DNA of 64,000 nt from positions 248,001 to 312,000 of the forward strand of contig NZQV01000006.1 of assembly GCA_002696035.1 (NCBI GenBank), written 5' to 3'. Each line of letters begins with the position of its first letter. Position 1 is the first letter of the stretch. Positions 29,185 to 37,760 of the stretch are shown in pieces. The notes below the pieces were generated by a model. The model worked only from the letters and a program-made list of their open reading frames with translations. It was not told the DNA's origin and did no database searches. Source of the DNA: Balneola sp. (GTDB taxonomy: Bacteria > Bacteroidota > Rhodothermia > Balneolales > Balneolaceae). Both the position numbers and the translations under genes were made by a program.

Positions 29185-29241
29185 CATGATCACATTTATG
29201 ATTACTCAAAAGCCTTCCCTAACCCGGAAGGCTTTTTTTTT
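29170..29241 (+). promoter_or_regulatory. Transcription attenuator of the ilv operon
   Basis: Terminator: stem AAAAGCCTTCC (29208-29218) with GGAAGGCTTTT (29226-29236), loop CTAACCC, nine T at 29233-29241. Competing antiterminator: GGGAAAGCTTT (29170-29180), the last codons of the leader ORF, pairs with AAAGCCTTCCC (29209-29219) in 10 of 11 positions. This sequesters the left half of the terminator. The two structures cannot coexist, as in the ilv and leu attenuators of enteric bacteria. Confidence 0.8.
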
Positions 29242-29288
29242 GAATAAGATTTTTGATGTAAGGATTCCTGAAATATTGTAGAACCTGT

Positions 29289-29386
29289 GAGCGTCCACAA
29301 GACCTCGAAGCGTTCGGTTTCAGAATTCATCAGCCTAAATCAGCAACGCTCGAATCCCGAAGTACTTGGGAGGACGCTTCGAGGTT
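29289..29386. repeat. Nested inverted repeat between the attenuator and ilvD
   Basis: Perfect 12-bp arms ACCTCGAAGCGT (29302-29313) and ACGCTTCGAGGT (29374-29385). A further pair AGCGTCC (29290-29296) / GGACGCT (29372-29378) competes with them, and inner TTCGG/CCGAA blocks lie in the loop. It sits in the 5' leader of the ilvD mRNA. Confidence 0.6.
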
Positions 29387-29417
29387 GCTCAGATAAAATT
29401 TTACACTCACTTATTAC

Positions 29418-31097
29418 ATGGCGGAATTAAATAAATACAGTAAACAAGTTACACAAGACGATTCTCAACCAGCAGCTCAGGCAATGCTTCATGCCATTGG
29501 GTTGGATGATGAAGACCTGCAGAAACCTTTGATTGGCGTAGCAAGTACCGGATATGAAGGCAATCCTTGCAACATGCACCTGAACGACCTGGCGTTTCAT
29601 GTTAAAAAAGGAATTGAACATGCGGAGATGAATGGACTGATCTTCAATACCATCGGGATCAGTGATGGTATTTCGATGGGCACGCCGGGAATGCGATACT
29701 CTCTCCCCTCCCGCGATATTATTGCTGATTCGATGGAATCGGTTGTAAAAGGTATGGCTTACGATGGATTTGCAGCAATCGTCGGATGCGATAAGAATAT
29801 GCCCGGAGCACTCATGGCGATGATCCGCGTAAACCGCCCTTCTGTTTTGGTATATGGCGGAACCATTGCACCGGGACATCACAATGGAAAAAAATTAGAC
29901 GTAGTTTCCGCTTTTGAAGCATGGGGAGAAAAAGTAAGCGGTAAGATCTCGGAAGATGAATTCAAAGATGTGATTCATCATGCTTGTCCGGGCCCCGGAG
30001 CTTGTGGGGGAATGTATACTGCCAACACCATGTCTTCATCTATTGAAGCATTAGGACTCGCCCTTCCCTATAACTCTTCCAATCCCGCCAACGACAGTTC
30101 CAAGGTTTTAGAATGTGAGAATGTCGGCAAGCATCTTCGATATTTACTGGAGAATGACATCAAGCCCATGGATATCCTCACTAAAGAATCTTTTGAAAAT
30201 GCCATTCGCCTGGTGATGGTTTTGGGTGGATCGACCAATGCGGTGCTTCATTTAATTGCAATCGCAAAAACAGCAGATATTGATATCGGTCTGGATGATT
30301 TTCAGCGGCTCAGCGACTCCACTCCTTTTCTTGCTGACTTAAAACCCAGCGGAAAATACGTGATGGAAGACCTACACAAAGCAGGCGGCGTTCCTGCCGT
30401 ACTCAAATTCATGTTGCAAAATGATATGCTCCATGGAGATTGCCTGACTGTCACCGGAAAAACGCTGGCAGAGAATTTAGCTGAAGTTCAAGCACTAGAC
30501 GAATCCCAGGATATTGTATTTCCCGTTGACAAGCCTATCAAGAAGAACGGACACATTCAGATCTTATATGGAAATTTAGCCGAAGAAGGATCGGTGGCCA
30601 AGATCACCGGAAAAGAAGGGGAAGTTTTTGAAGGAACCGCCCGTGTTTTTGAAGATGAGTTTGAAGCCAACGAAGGTATCAAAAATGGCAAAGTGAAAGC
30701 CGGCGATGTGGTCGTTATTCGATACTGTGGGCCCAAAGGCGGTCCCGGCATGCCCGAAATGCTGAAACCAACTTCAGCCATCATGGGTGCAGGACTGGGC
30801 AATGAAGTAGCACTTATCACTGATGGACGTTTTTCGGGGGGAACACACGGATTTGTGGTAGGACATATCACCCCGGAAGCACAAAATGGTGGAGCCATTG
30901 CATTGATCAAGAATGGAGACACTATCAGAATCGACGCCGTGGAAAGAACGATCGATATCCTGATCTCAGATGAAGAATTATCAGAACGAAAACGATCCTG
31001 GAAACAGCCCCCACTCAAAGAATCTCGCGGTACCCTTTACAAATATGCCAAAACGGTCTCATCGGCCTCCGAAGGCTGTGTTACAGACCAGTTTTAA
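29418..31097 (+). CDS. ilvD: Dihydroxy-acid dehydratase
   Basis: Fe-S dehydratase giving the 2-keto acids for Ile and Val. 559 residues. Cluster cysteines lie in [13 protein letters not shown] (about 119) and [20 protein letters not shown] (about 190-197), with [24 protein letters not shown] and ISPEA-like ITPEAQNGG further on. First structural gene after the attenuator. The ilvB start is 18 bp after its stop. Confidence 0.97.
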   Translation: MAELNKYSKQVTQDDSQPAAQAMLHAIGLDDEDLQKPLIGVASTGYEGNPCNMHLNDLAFHVKKGIEHAEMNGLIFNTIGISDGISMGTPGMRYSLPSRDIIADSMESVVKGMAYDGFAAIVGCDKNMPGALMAMIRVNRPSVLVYGGTIAPGHHNGKKLDVVSAFEAWGEKVSGKISEDEFKDVIHHACPGPGACGGMYTANTMSSSIEALGLALPYNSSNPANDSSKVLECENVGKHLRYLLENDIKPMDILTKESFENAIRLVMVLGGSTNAVLHLIAIAKTADIDIGLDDFQRLSDSTPFLADLKPSGKYVMEDLHKAGGVPAVLKFMLQNDMLHGDCLTVTGKTLAENLAEVQALDESQDIVFPVDKPIKKNGHIQILYGNLAEEGSVAKITGKEGEVFEGTARVFEDEFEANEGIKNGKVKAGDVVVIRYCGPKGGPGMPEMLKPTSAIMGAGLGNEVALITDGRFSGGTHGFVVGHITPEAQNGGAIALIKNGDTIRIDAVERTIDILISDEELSERKRSWKQPPLKESRGTLYKYAKTVSSASEGCVTDQF

Positions 31098-31115
31098 CAT
31101 TAAATCTCACTCACT

Positions 31116-32855
31116 ATGGCAACTGCAGAAGCAATTGAAGAATCGACCAAATCAAAACCAAAACCCACCAAGCGGATGACGGGCGCAGAAGCACTCGTAC
31201 AGATCCTGCTTCAGGAAAATGTGGATATGGCATTTGGATATCCCGGCGGAGCAATCATGCCGGTATATGATGCACTTTACGATCATCAGGACAGTATCCA
31301 CCACGTACTTGCCCGTCACGAACAAGGCGCTATCCATATGGCTCAGGGATATGCCCGGGCCAATGGAAAAGTCGGTGTTTGTTTGGCTACTTCAGGTCCG
31401 GGTGCTACCAATCTCATCACCGGTATTGCCGATGCACAGATCGATTCCACTCCGCTCGTTTGTATAACGGGACAAGTTCCATCGGCTCTTTTGGGAAGTG
31501 ATGCATTCCAGGAATGTGATGTACTCGGAATTTCGATGCCGGTTACCAAATGGAATTTTCAAATAACAAAAGCAGAGGAAATTCCACAGGCTCTTGCTAA
31601 AGCGTTTTACCTGGCTCGATCCGGACGGCCCGGCCCTGTAGTGATCGATATTACCAAGGATGCGCAGTTCGGAGAATTTGATTTTGCGTATGAGCCCTGC
31701 ACCTCTCTCCGAAGCTATGTTCCGAAGCCCAAATTGGATCATGCAAAAGTTAAAGAAGCTGCCGAGCTGATCAATAATGCGGAACGACCTTATGTGCTAT
31801 TTGGGCAGGGCGTGATCCTGGCAAACGCTGAAAAAGAATTCAAACAGTTTATTGAGAAAACAGGAATTCCAGCTGCATGGACCATTATGGGACTTTCTGC
31901 CCTTGAAACCGATCATCCTTTAAACGTAGGAATGTTAGGAATGCATGGGAATTATGGACCAAACTTGCTCACCAACGAATGTGATGTTCTGATCGCTGTG
32001 GGCATGCGTTTTGATGACCGTGTGACCGGAAATCTGGACAAATATGCCAAACAGGCCAAAGTCGTTCACCTCGAAATAGATCCTGCAGAAATTGACAAAA
32101 ACGTACCGGCAGATATCCCGGTTTTAGGCGATGCCAAGGAATCCCTCACTGAACTTAATAAACTTGTAAAACCGAACAGCCACGAAGAATGGCTGCAGCG
32201 CTTCCGGGATTGTGACCAACAGGAATGGGAGAAAGTGATCGAAGAAGAGCTTCATCCTAAATCGGATGTACTGAGCATGGGAGAAGTAATTCGCATCATC
32301 AACGATGTCACCGGTGGCGACCACATTTTAGTCACCGATGTAGGCCAACACCAAATGGTAGCCTGCCGATATTCGAAATTCACCAAGTCTAAAAGCAACA
32401 TTACTTCCGGCGGACTTGGGACCATGGGTTTTGGGCTTCCCGCAGGAATTGGAGCCGCTTTAGGCGCTCCCGAACGCACCGTTATTGCTGTTGTTGGAGA
32501 TGGCGGGCTGCAAATGACCATTCAGGAATTGGCGACCATCTATCAAACCAAAGCAAAAGTGAAAGTGCTGTTGTTGAACAATGAATTTTTGGGCATGGTC
32601 CGCCAGTGGCAGCAACTCTTTTTCGAAAAACGATATTCATCCACCGAACTCATCAATCCTGATTTTCAGCAAGTAGCCAAAGGATTTTATATCCCTACTG
32701 CGAAAGTCACAGAGCGTAAAAACCTCGAAAAAGCCATTGAAGAGTTCATCAATTACGACGGGTCTTACTTCCTGGAAGTAATGGTGGGCAAAGAAAATAA
32801 TGTATTCCCGATGGTTACAAGTGGCTCGGGAGTCGCAGAAATCAGATTGGAGTGA
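31116..32855 (+). CDS. ilvB: Acetolactate synthase, large (catalytic) subunit
   Basis: Thiamine-diphosphate enzyme making acetolactate and acetohydroxybutyrate. 579 residues. YPGGAIMPVYDAL, then the catalytic Glu in ARHEQGAIHMAQGYAR (about 70). The FAD region has GMRFDDRVTGN, and the ThDP motif GDGGLQMT is followed by NNEFLGMVRQWQ. The first 25 residues are a charged, low-complexity extension. Stop to ilvN start is four bases. Confidence 0.97.
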   Translation: MATAEAIEESTKSKPKPTKRMTGAEALVQILLQENVDMAFGYPGGAIMPVYDALYDHQDSIHHVLARHEQGAIHMAQGYARANGKVGVCLATSGPGATNLITGIADAQIDSTPLVCITGQVPSALLGSDAFQECDVLGISMPVTKWNFQITKAEEIPQALAKAFYLARSGRPGPVVIDITKDAQFGEFDFAYEPCTSLRSYVPKPKLDHAKVKEAAELINNAERPYVLFGQGVILANAEKEFKQFIEKTGIPAAWTIMGLSALETDHPLNVGMLGMHGNYGPNLLTNECDVLIAVGMRFDDRVTGNLDKYAKQAKVVHLEIDPAEIDKNVPADIPVLGDAKESLTELNKLVKPNSHEEWLQRFRDCDQQEWEKVIEEELHPKSDVLSMGEVIRIINDVTGGDHILVTDVGQHQMVACRYSKFTKSKSNITSGGLGTMGFGLPAGIGAALGAPERTVIAVVGDGGLQMTIQELATIYQTKAKVKVLLLNNEFLGMVRQWQQLFFEKRYSSTELINPDFQQVAKGFYIPTAKVTERKNLEKAIEEFINYDGSYFLEVMVGKENNVFPMVTSGSGVAEIRLE

Positions 32856-32859
32856 TCTC

Positions 32860-33402
32860 ATGGAATCAGAGAAACAAGAATTTACGATAACCGCTTATAC
32901 CGAAAATCATGTCGGGCTTTTGCACCGGATCACCATCATTTTCACCAAGCGGAAAATTAATATTGAAAGTCTGACCACTTCCGAAAGTGAGGTTGAAGGC
33001 ATTCACCGGTTCACCATAGCTGTAACCGAAACGGAACAGCAAGTGATCAAGGTAGTGAAGCAGATCGAGAAGCAGGTGGAGGTCTTGAAATCAGATTATT
33101 ATAAAAAGAAGGAAGTAGTACAGCAGGAACTGGCACTGTATAAAATTTCCACAGAATCACTGACCAGCGGACTGGATGTAGAGCGTATCGTTCGAGAACA
33201 TAATGCTCGATTTTTAACCATCGAAAAGCATTTTGTGGTCATTGAAAAATCCGGATTTCGACGCGAGACCAAGGCTCTTTTTGATGAATTGAAGCCTTAT
33301 GGGATCAGCGAGTTTGTTCGCTCAGGACGCATTGCTGTCTCCCGTGAACGAGATGGCATCGGAAAAGATGTGGAGAAAATACTGGCTGAAGCAGCTGTCT
33401 GA
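32860..33402 (+). CDS. ilvN: Acetolactate synthase, small regulatory subunit
   Basis: 180 residues. An N-terminal ACT domain (about 6-78, TAYTENHVGLLHRITIIFTK, the valine-binding and activation module) and the small-subunit C-terminal domain (about 95-175). The ATG at 32860 is four bases after the ilvB stop. A longer frame back to 32800 only overlaps the ilvB end and is not needed. Coupled translation with ilvB fits the holoenzyme. Confidence 0.94.
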   Translation: MESEKQEFTITAYTENHVGLLHRITIIFTKRKINIESLTTSESEVEGIHRFTIAVTETEQQVIKVVKQIEKQVEVLKSDYYKKKEVVQQELALYKISTESLTSGLDVERIVREHNARFLTIEKHFVVIEKSGFRRETKALFDELKPYGISEFVRSGRIAVSRERDGIGKDVEKILAEAAV

Positions 33403-33424
33403 GAAGTACTTCAAAAAACTACTA

Positions 33425-33454
33425 CCTCGCTCCTGACGCTCTGCGTCGGAGTGA
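33425..33454 (+). repeat. Dispersed GCTCTGCGT-type repeat, copy 3
   Basis: CCTCGCTCCTGACGCTCTGC GTCGGAGTG, in the 92 bp ilvN-ilvC spacer. Partly self-complementary. Confidence 0.75.
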
Positions 33455-33494
33455 ACAACGAATATAAATCACTCATAAAACACAGATAAATAAC

Positions 33495-34565
33495 ATGGCA
33501 ACATTAAATTTTGGCGGAGTCGAAGAAGAAGTAGTAACACGGGATGAATTCCCTCTTGATAAAGCACGAGAAACACTAAAAGATGAAACAATTGCGGTGC
33601 TTGGCTATGGAGTTCAGGGTCCCGGACAAGCTTTGAATCTCAAAGACAATGGTTTCAATGTCATTGTTGGCCAGCGTAAAAATTCAAGCACCTGGGACAA
33701 AGCTGTTGACGATGGCTGGGTCCCCGGAGAAACCCTTTTCGAGATCGAAGAAGCCGCTCAGCGGGGAACTATTGTCCAATATCTGCTTTCTGATGCAGGA
33801 CAAATAGCCGTTTGGCCAACCGTAAAAGCCGCACTCGAACCTGGCGATGCCCTTTATTTTTCTCATGGATTTGGAATCACTTATAAAGATCGTACAGGCA
33901 TCATCCCTCCTGAAAATGTGGATGTTATCTTAGTAGCTCCAAAAGGTTCAGGCACTTCCCTCCGACGCATGTTCTTGGAGGGAAGAGGTCTGAACTCAAG
34001 CTACGCTATTTTCCAGGATGCTACTGGCAAGGCCAAAGAACGGGTTACGGCTTTAGGTATCGGTGTTGGTTCAGGATATCTCTTTGAGACCACATTTAAA
34101 GATGAAGTGTACAGTGATCTAACCGGAGAGCGAGGAACACTTATGGGCGCCATCCAGGGAATATTTGCTGCACAGTATGAAGTACTTCGAGCTAATGGAC
34201 ACTCACCTTCTGAGGCTTTCAACGAAACCGTGGAAGAACTCACACAATCGCTGATGCCCCTTGTGGCAGAAAACGGCATGGACTGGATGTACGCCAACTG
34301 CTCAACCACTGCTCAACGTGGTGCGCTGGACTGGTGGAAGAAATTCCGCGATGCCACCAAACCCGTATTCGAGAATTTGTATGAAGAAGTAGCTGCCGGA
34401 CGCGAAGCACAGCGCTCCATCGACTCCAACTCCAAAGACGACTATCGAGAGAAGCTGGAAGTTGAATTGGCAGAACTACGTGATTCCGAAATGTGGAAAG
34501 CCGGGAAGACCGTCCGTCAACTTCGTCCTGAGAATACACCAGTTGAGGAAGAGGCGGCTAAGTAA
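33495..34565 (+). CDS. ilvC: Ketol-acid reductoisomerase
   Basis: Isomerises and reduces acetolactate with NAD(P)H. 356 residues, class I length. Rossmann motif GYGVQGPGQALNLKDNG (about 38-54), cofactor loop GQRKNSSTW, and PKGSGTSLRRMF. The metal-binding segment has DLTGERGTLMGAIQG and ETVEELTQSL. The Gly-Val-Gln-Gly-Pro-Gly variant and the N-terminal extension differ from the common enteric GYGSQG form. ATG at 33495. Confidence 0.96.
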   Translation: MATLNFGGVEEEVVTRDEFPLDKARETLKDETIAVLGYGVQGPGQALNLKDNGFNVIVGQRKNSSTWDKAVDDGWVPGETLFEIEEAAQRGTIVQYLLSDAGQIAVWPTVKAALEPGDALYFSHGFGITYKDRTGIIPPENVDVILVAPKGSGTSLRRMFLEGRGLNSSYAIFQDATGKAKERVTALGIGVGSGYLFETTFKDEVYSDLTGERGTLMGAIQGIFAAQYEVLRANGHSPSEAFNETVEELTQSLMPLVAENGMDWMYANCSTTAQRGALDWWKKFRDATKPVFENLYEEVAAGREAQRSIDSNSKDDYREKLEVELAELRDSEMWKAGKTVRQLRPENTPVEEEAAK

Positions 34566-34586
34566 TTAATCATTGGCCATTATTCT

Positions 34587-34612
34587 GCTCCAACGCAGAG
34601 CGTAGGAGCGAG
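34587..34612 (-). repeat. Dispersed GCTCTGCGT-type repeat, copy 4
   Basis: GCTCCAACGCAGAGCGTAGG AGCGAG, the inverted form, in the ilvC-ilvA spacer, 22 bp after the ilvC stop. Confidence 0.75.
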
Positions 34613-34684
34613 ATTAATATTTAACGATTAAAACACACTGTCCAAGCGGACGCTTGAACTAGTTCTTTTTGAAGTTAAACCGTA

Positions 34685-34705
34685 GGTCGGACAGCTTGTC
34701 CGACC
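34685..34705. repeat. GGTCGGACA palindrome
   Basis: Perfect 9-bp arms GGTCGGACA / TGTCCGACC with a 3-base centre GCT, in the ilvC-ilvA spacer between two copies of the GCTCTGCGT-type repeat. I recall the same palindrome from many unrelated genomes (memory only). It would form a very stable hairpin in the ilv mRNA but lacks a U-tract. Confidence 0.7.
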
Positions 34706-34742
34706 ATTTAGCCAAAGACTTTAACCTCATTCTTACATTTCA

Positions 34743-34769
34743 CCTCGTTCCTGCGCTCTGCGTTGGAAC
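34743..34769 (+). repeat. Dispersed GCTCTGCGT-type repeat, copy 5
   Basis: CCTCGTTCCTGCGCTCTGCG TTGGAAC, 38 bp before the ilvA start and inverted relative to copy 4. The 242 bp ilvC-ilvA spacer therefore holds three repeat elements. Confidence 0.75.
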
Positions 34770-34807
34770 AAACTCACAATTTCCAATCCATCACTTCCAA
34801 CTTCAAA

Positions 34808-36073
34808 ATGGCAGAAACAGCAGCATCATCCACCGTCTCGGTTCAAAACATACAGGAAGCCGCCCACGTGCTTAAAGACATCGCCGTGCGAACGCCTCTT
34901 ATGTTCAATCATCAGCTTTCTGAGCAAACCGGGGCAAAGATCTGGCTGAAACGGGAAGACCTTCAAGTAGTTCGTTCCTATAAAATTCGCGGGGCGTATC
35001 ATAAGATCGAAAGTCTCTCGGATGAAGAACTTCAGCACGGAATCGTATGTGCAAGTGCTGGAAATCATGCCCAAGGCGTCGCTTTTGCCTGTGCAAAAAA
35101 ACAGATCAAAGGGACCATCTTCATGCCGGTTCCTACGCCCGAGCAGAAAGTAAAGCAGGTGAAAATGTTTGGGAAGGAATTTGTGGATGTCCGCCTGGTG
35201 GGCGACACATTCGACGACTCGTTTGAGCAAGCCATGGCATTCTGTGATGAACAAAACGCTGCCTTCATCCCTCCTTTCGACGATCCCAAGATCATCGAAG
35301 GACAGGGAACGGTTGGCAAGGAAATTCTGGAAGATTCCGAAGAACCTATCGACTATATCATTGTTCCGGTGGGCGGTGGCGGATTGTCATCGGGTATTGG
35401 TTCGTACTTCAGTGTGCTTTCTCCATCTACCAAAATTATTGGGGTTGAACCGGCCGGAGCCCCTGCCATGAAAGAGTCTTTGGAAAAAGGCGAGCTTATC
35501 ACCCTAAAAAAAATTGACAAGTTTGTGGATGGAGCTTCCGTGAAACGCGTGGGCGAATATAATTTTGAGATTGCCCGTGAAGTTCTGGAAAAAGTCATCA
35601 CGGTGCCTGAAGGAAAAGTGTGCAGTACCATTCTTCAGCTTTATAATGAACAGGCCATAGTTGCCGAACCCGCCGGAGCTCTTTCGGTGGCAGCTTTGGA
35701 TTTTCTGAAAGATGAGATCAAAGGAAAGAATGTGGTTTGTGTGGTGAGCGGAAGCAATAACGACATCACCCGAACAGCTGAGATCAAAGAGCGCTCGATG
35801 CTGTACGAGGGATTGAAGCACTATTTCATCGTCGATTTTCCTCAGCGAGCGGGAGCATTGCGTGAATTTCTGGATAAAGTGCTGGGCCCTGATGATGACA
35901 TCGCTCACTTCGAATACTCCAAGAAAACCAGTCGCGAGCAAGGTCCGGCTTTAATTGGAATTGAGATAAAACATCGGGACGACCTGGAACCTTTAGTCGG
36001 GCGAATGGAAGCCGCGAATATCAATTACGAATACGTGAATGATCAACCGCATTTGTTTCGGTTTTTGATTTGA
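34808..36073 (+). CDS. ilvA: Threonine dehydratase, biosynthetic
   Basis: PLP enzyme converting threonine to 2-ketobutyrate, the entry to isoleucine. 421 residues. The PLP lysine lies in VVRSYKIRGAY (about 55), the phosphate loop in VPVGGGGLSSG. The C-terminal ACT-like domain (about 335-420, LKHYFIVDFPQRAGALREFL) is of the single-copy type, for feedback control by Ile/Val. The ATG at 34808 gives MAETAASS; a longer frame from a TTG at 34763 is less likely. Last gene of the ilv cluster. Confidence 0.95.
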   Translation: MAETAASSTVSVQNIQEAAHVLKDIAVRTPLMFNHQLSEQTGAKIWLKREDLQVVRSYKIRGAYHKIESLSDEELQHGIVCASAGNHAQGVAFACAKKQIKGTIFMPVPTPEQKVKQVKMFGKEFVDVRLVGDTFDDSFEQAMAFCDEQNAAFIPPFDDPKIIEGQGTVGKEILEDSEEPIDYIIVPVGGGGLSSGIGSYFSVLSPSTKIIGVEPAGAPAMKESLEKGELITLKKIDKFVDGASVKRVGEYNFEIAREVLEKVITVPEGKVCSTILQLYNEQAIVAEPAGALSVAALDFLKDEIKGKNVVCVVSGSNNDITRTAEIKERSMLYEGLKHYFIVDFPQRAGALREFLDKVLGPDDDIAHFEYSKKTSREQGPALIGIEIKHRDDLEPLVGRMEAANINYEYVNDQPHLFRFLI

Positions 36074-36096
36074 TTGACTCACACAGCTGAAACTAA

Positions 36097-36462
36097 TCAC
36101 CGCACCTGTTTAGCCATCTTCGCTGCTTTATCGGAATCACTCATTTCTTGAAGTTCGTCATCGTGCAGATCAAGTTGGATCCGCTGATCATCTCCTCCCT
36201 TTTTAAATTCCCACGCTTCACTGGTTACAATAGCTTCCAGGTTTTGAAGTCGGTGTAAGATCTGCTCTTTTTCCTCTTCACTCTTTATTAGTGCCTTCCG
36301 TAAGGCATTGGTATCTGAATTCAGAAGCTTTGTCTTTTCTGCAAGCATGTTTTCTAAGGCTTTCATCTCAGATGACTTCCGCGTACCGAAAATGATAACT
36401 GTTATCAGCATCACCAAGCTGAACATCCCCATTCCCAAAAATATCACTGTTGACCATTCCAT
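36097..36462 (-). CDS. Small membrane protein with coiled coil (PspB-like)
   Basis: 121 residues. One N-terminal membrane segment (about 4-26), then a coiled coil (about 30-78). A short QNLEAIVTSEAWEF motif follows, recalling the NLEAIL segment of phage-shock PspB proteins. A charged C-terminus ends the protein. No pspA or pspC is adjacent, so the assignment is tentative. It converges with ilvA, 23 bp apart. Confidence 0.6.
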   Translation of the reverse strand: MEWSTVIFLGMGMFSLVMLITVIIFGTRKSSEMKALENMLAEKTKLLNSDTNALRKALIKSEEEKEQILHRLQNLEAIVTSEAWEFKKGGDDQRIQLDLHDDELQEMSDSDKAAKMAKQVR

Positions 36463-36554
36463 AATCTTTCCTTTTTAAATAATGTACCAAATTTTAAGAA
36501 TTGATCCTCAGTTACGGCAAATTATTAGAAAGGTTGCTAAATGATGAATCCCAT

Positions 36555-36588
36555 AAAAAAAGCCGAAGTCTGTAATAGACTCCGGCTT
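36555..36588 (-). terminator. Intrinsic terminator after the fasciclin gene
   Basis: Minus-strand stem AAGCCGGAGTCT / AGACTTCGGCTT (one G-U), loop ATTAC, then seven U (A7 at 36555-36561). It ends the transcript of the gene at 36613-37167. Confidence 0.88.
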
Positions 36589-36612
36589 ATGATAGTCCTG
36601 CCTGGTATATGA

Positions 36613-37167
36613 CTACCAGTCTTTTTCTTTCTTCTCTTTATCACCGTAGCTGTCGCCGGAAGCAAGTGCTTTCTTGATGCTTGGTGGCAATATCACGGTA
36701 TCTATTACGTGAACCACACCATTAGATGCTTCAATGTCAGCCATTGCAACGGTAGCGTTGTCAACCATCGCCTTACCATAATTCAGGCTGATCTCAGCTT
36801 TACTGCCTTCTACTGTTTCTGCCATCATTCCATCTTTCAGATCGCCTGACATTACCTTACCGGGCACTACATGGTAGGTAAGTACTGCTGTCAGTTTATC
36901 TTTGTTTTCTGGTTTCAGAAGCATTTCAAGCACGCCTTCCGGCAGGGCTTCAAAAGCTTCGTTGGTGGGGGCAAAAACGGTGAAGGGTCCTTCACTCTGT
37001 AGCGTCTCAACTAACCCGGCTTCCTGCACAGCAGTTACCAGGGTTGAAAGATCGTCGGTTGCGACAGCAAGTTCTACGATGTTGCTGTCTTGCGCTTGTA
37101 CATTGGTCGAAAGGAGCAGGCCGAAAATTATGGCACATACCCCTCTAATGTTTTTAAGTGTTCTCAT
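36613..37167 (-). CDS. Secreted fasciclin (FAS1)-domain protein
   Basis: 184 residues. A signal peptide (LLLSTNVQAQ) precedes one FAS1 domain (about 28-165). It has the H1 motif FTVFAPTNEAFEAL, the YHVVPG box and the H2-like GVVHVIDTVILPP. FAS1 domains mediate adhesion or cell-surface binding. A highly charged tail rich in Lys and Asp follows. Own terminator; probably monocistronic. Confidence 0.92.
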   Translation of the reverse strand: MRTLKNIRGVCAIIFGLLLSTNVQAQDSNIVELAVATDDLSTLVTAVQEAGLVETLQSEGPFTVFAPTNEAFEALPEGVLEMLLKPENKDKLTAVLTYHVVPGKVMSGDLKDGMMAETVEGSKAEISLNYGKAMVDNATVAMADIEASNGVVHVIDTVILPPSIKKALASGDSYGDKEKKEKDW

Positions 37168-37260
37168 GATGAATAGTTGTTAGTTATGATTGAATAGTCA
37201 TACTCAACAAAGATTAACCGAGAACTTTCATTCCAAATTGAAAGCTTTTATTTATCCGTT

Positions 37261-37737
37261 TTACATCCTTTTAACCATCATCGCCACTCTCTTCTCTCCC
37301 TTTTCAGTGATCTGCTCCGCTATTTTGTTGAAGCCCAGCGCCTTATGAAACTTCATGGAATCAGGATTTGGAGGGCGTACATTTACTTCACAAGTAATTA
37401 TCTTTTTATCTGAGTTTGTGAATAGATATTCATAAAGAGCTGAACCTAGTTTCTTACGCCGGTGGTTATCCCCAATTACAATGCGATCCACATAATCGAA
37501 AGTCTCGAAATTCCCACAAAAGAACCGGTAGTTCAGGCTTTGGTATTTTAGCCCCGGCTGCAGGACGATCATGAATCCGGCAACCTCTCCTTCTGACTCC
37601 ACCACCAAAAACGGACCCGCTTTCTTAAGAAACCATTCCATTTCCTCCATTCCCACACTACTTACATGCGGAACTGCGGCCTCATTTAACTCCAGTATGT
37701 TTTTGAGATCTTTTTCCGAAGCTTTTTTGATTGTCAT
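37261..37737 (-). CDS. GNAT-family N-acetyltransferase
   Basis: 158 residues with a complete GNAT fold. Acetyl-CoA loop VDRIVIGDNHRRKKLGSALY (about 92-111), preceded by the GEVAGFMIVL strand pair. The end has the typical FHKALGFNKI. Acceptor unknown. The start is 23 bp from the end of the S41 protein on the same strand, so it may be the last gene of that transcript. Confidence 0.88.
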   Translation of the reverse strand: MTIKKASEKDLKNILELNEAAVPHVSSVGMEEMEWFLKKAGPFLVVESEGEVAGFMIVLQPGLKYQSLNYRFFCGNFETFDYVDRIVIGDNHRRKKLGSALYEYLFTNSDKKIITCEVNVRPPNPDSMKFHKALGFNKIAEQITEKGEKRVAMMVKRM

Positions 37738-37760
37738 GAATAATTGTTTAGTTCAAAAAT

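Noticed and set aside
32800-32859. Extended N-terminus for IlvN
   Set aside because: Overlaps the end of ilvB out of frame; the ATG at 32860, four bases after the ilvB stop, gives the normal family start.
34763-34807. Extended N-terminus for IlvA from a TTG
   Set aside because: Codes for residues outside the family pattern and runs from the repeat; the ATG at 34808 is preferred.
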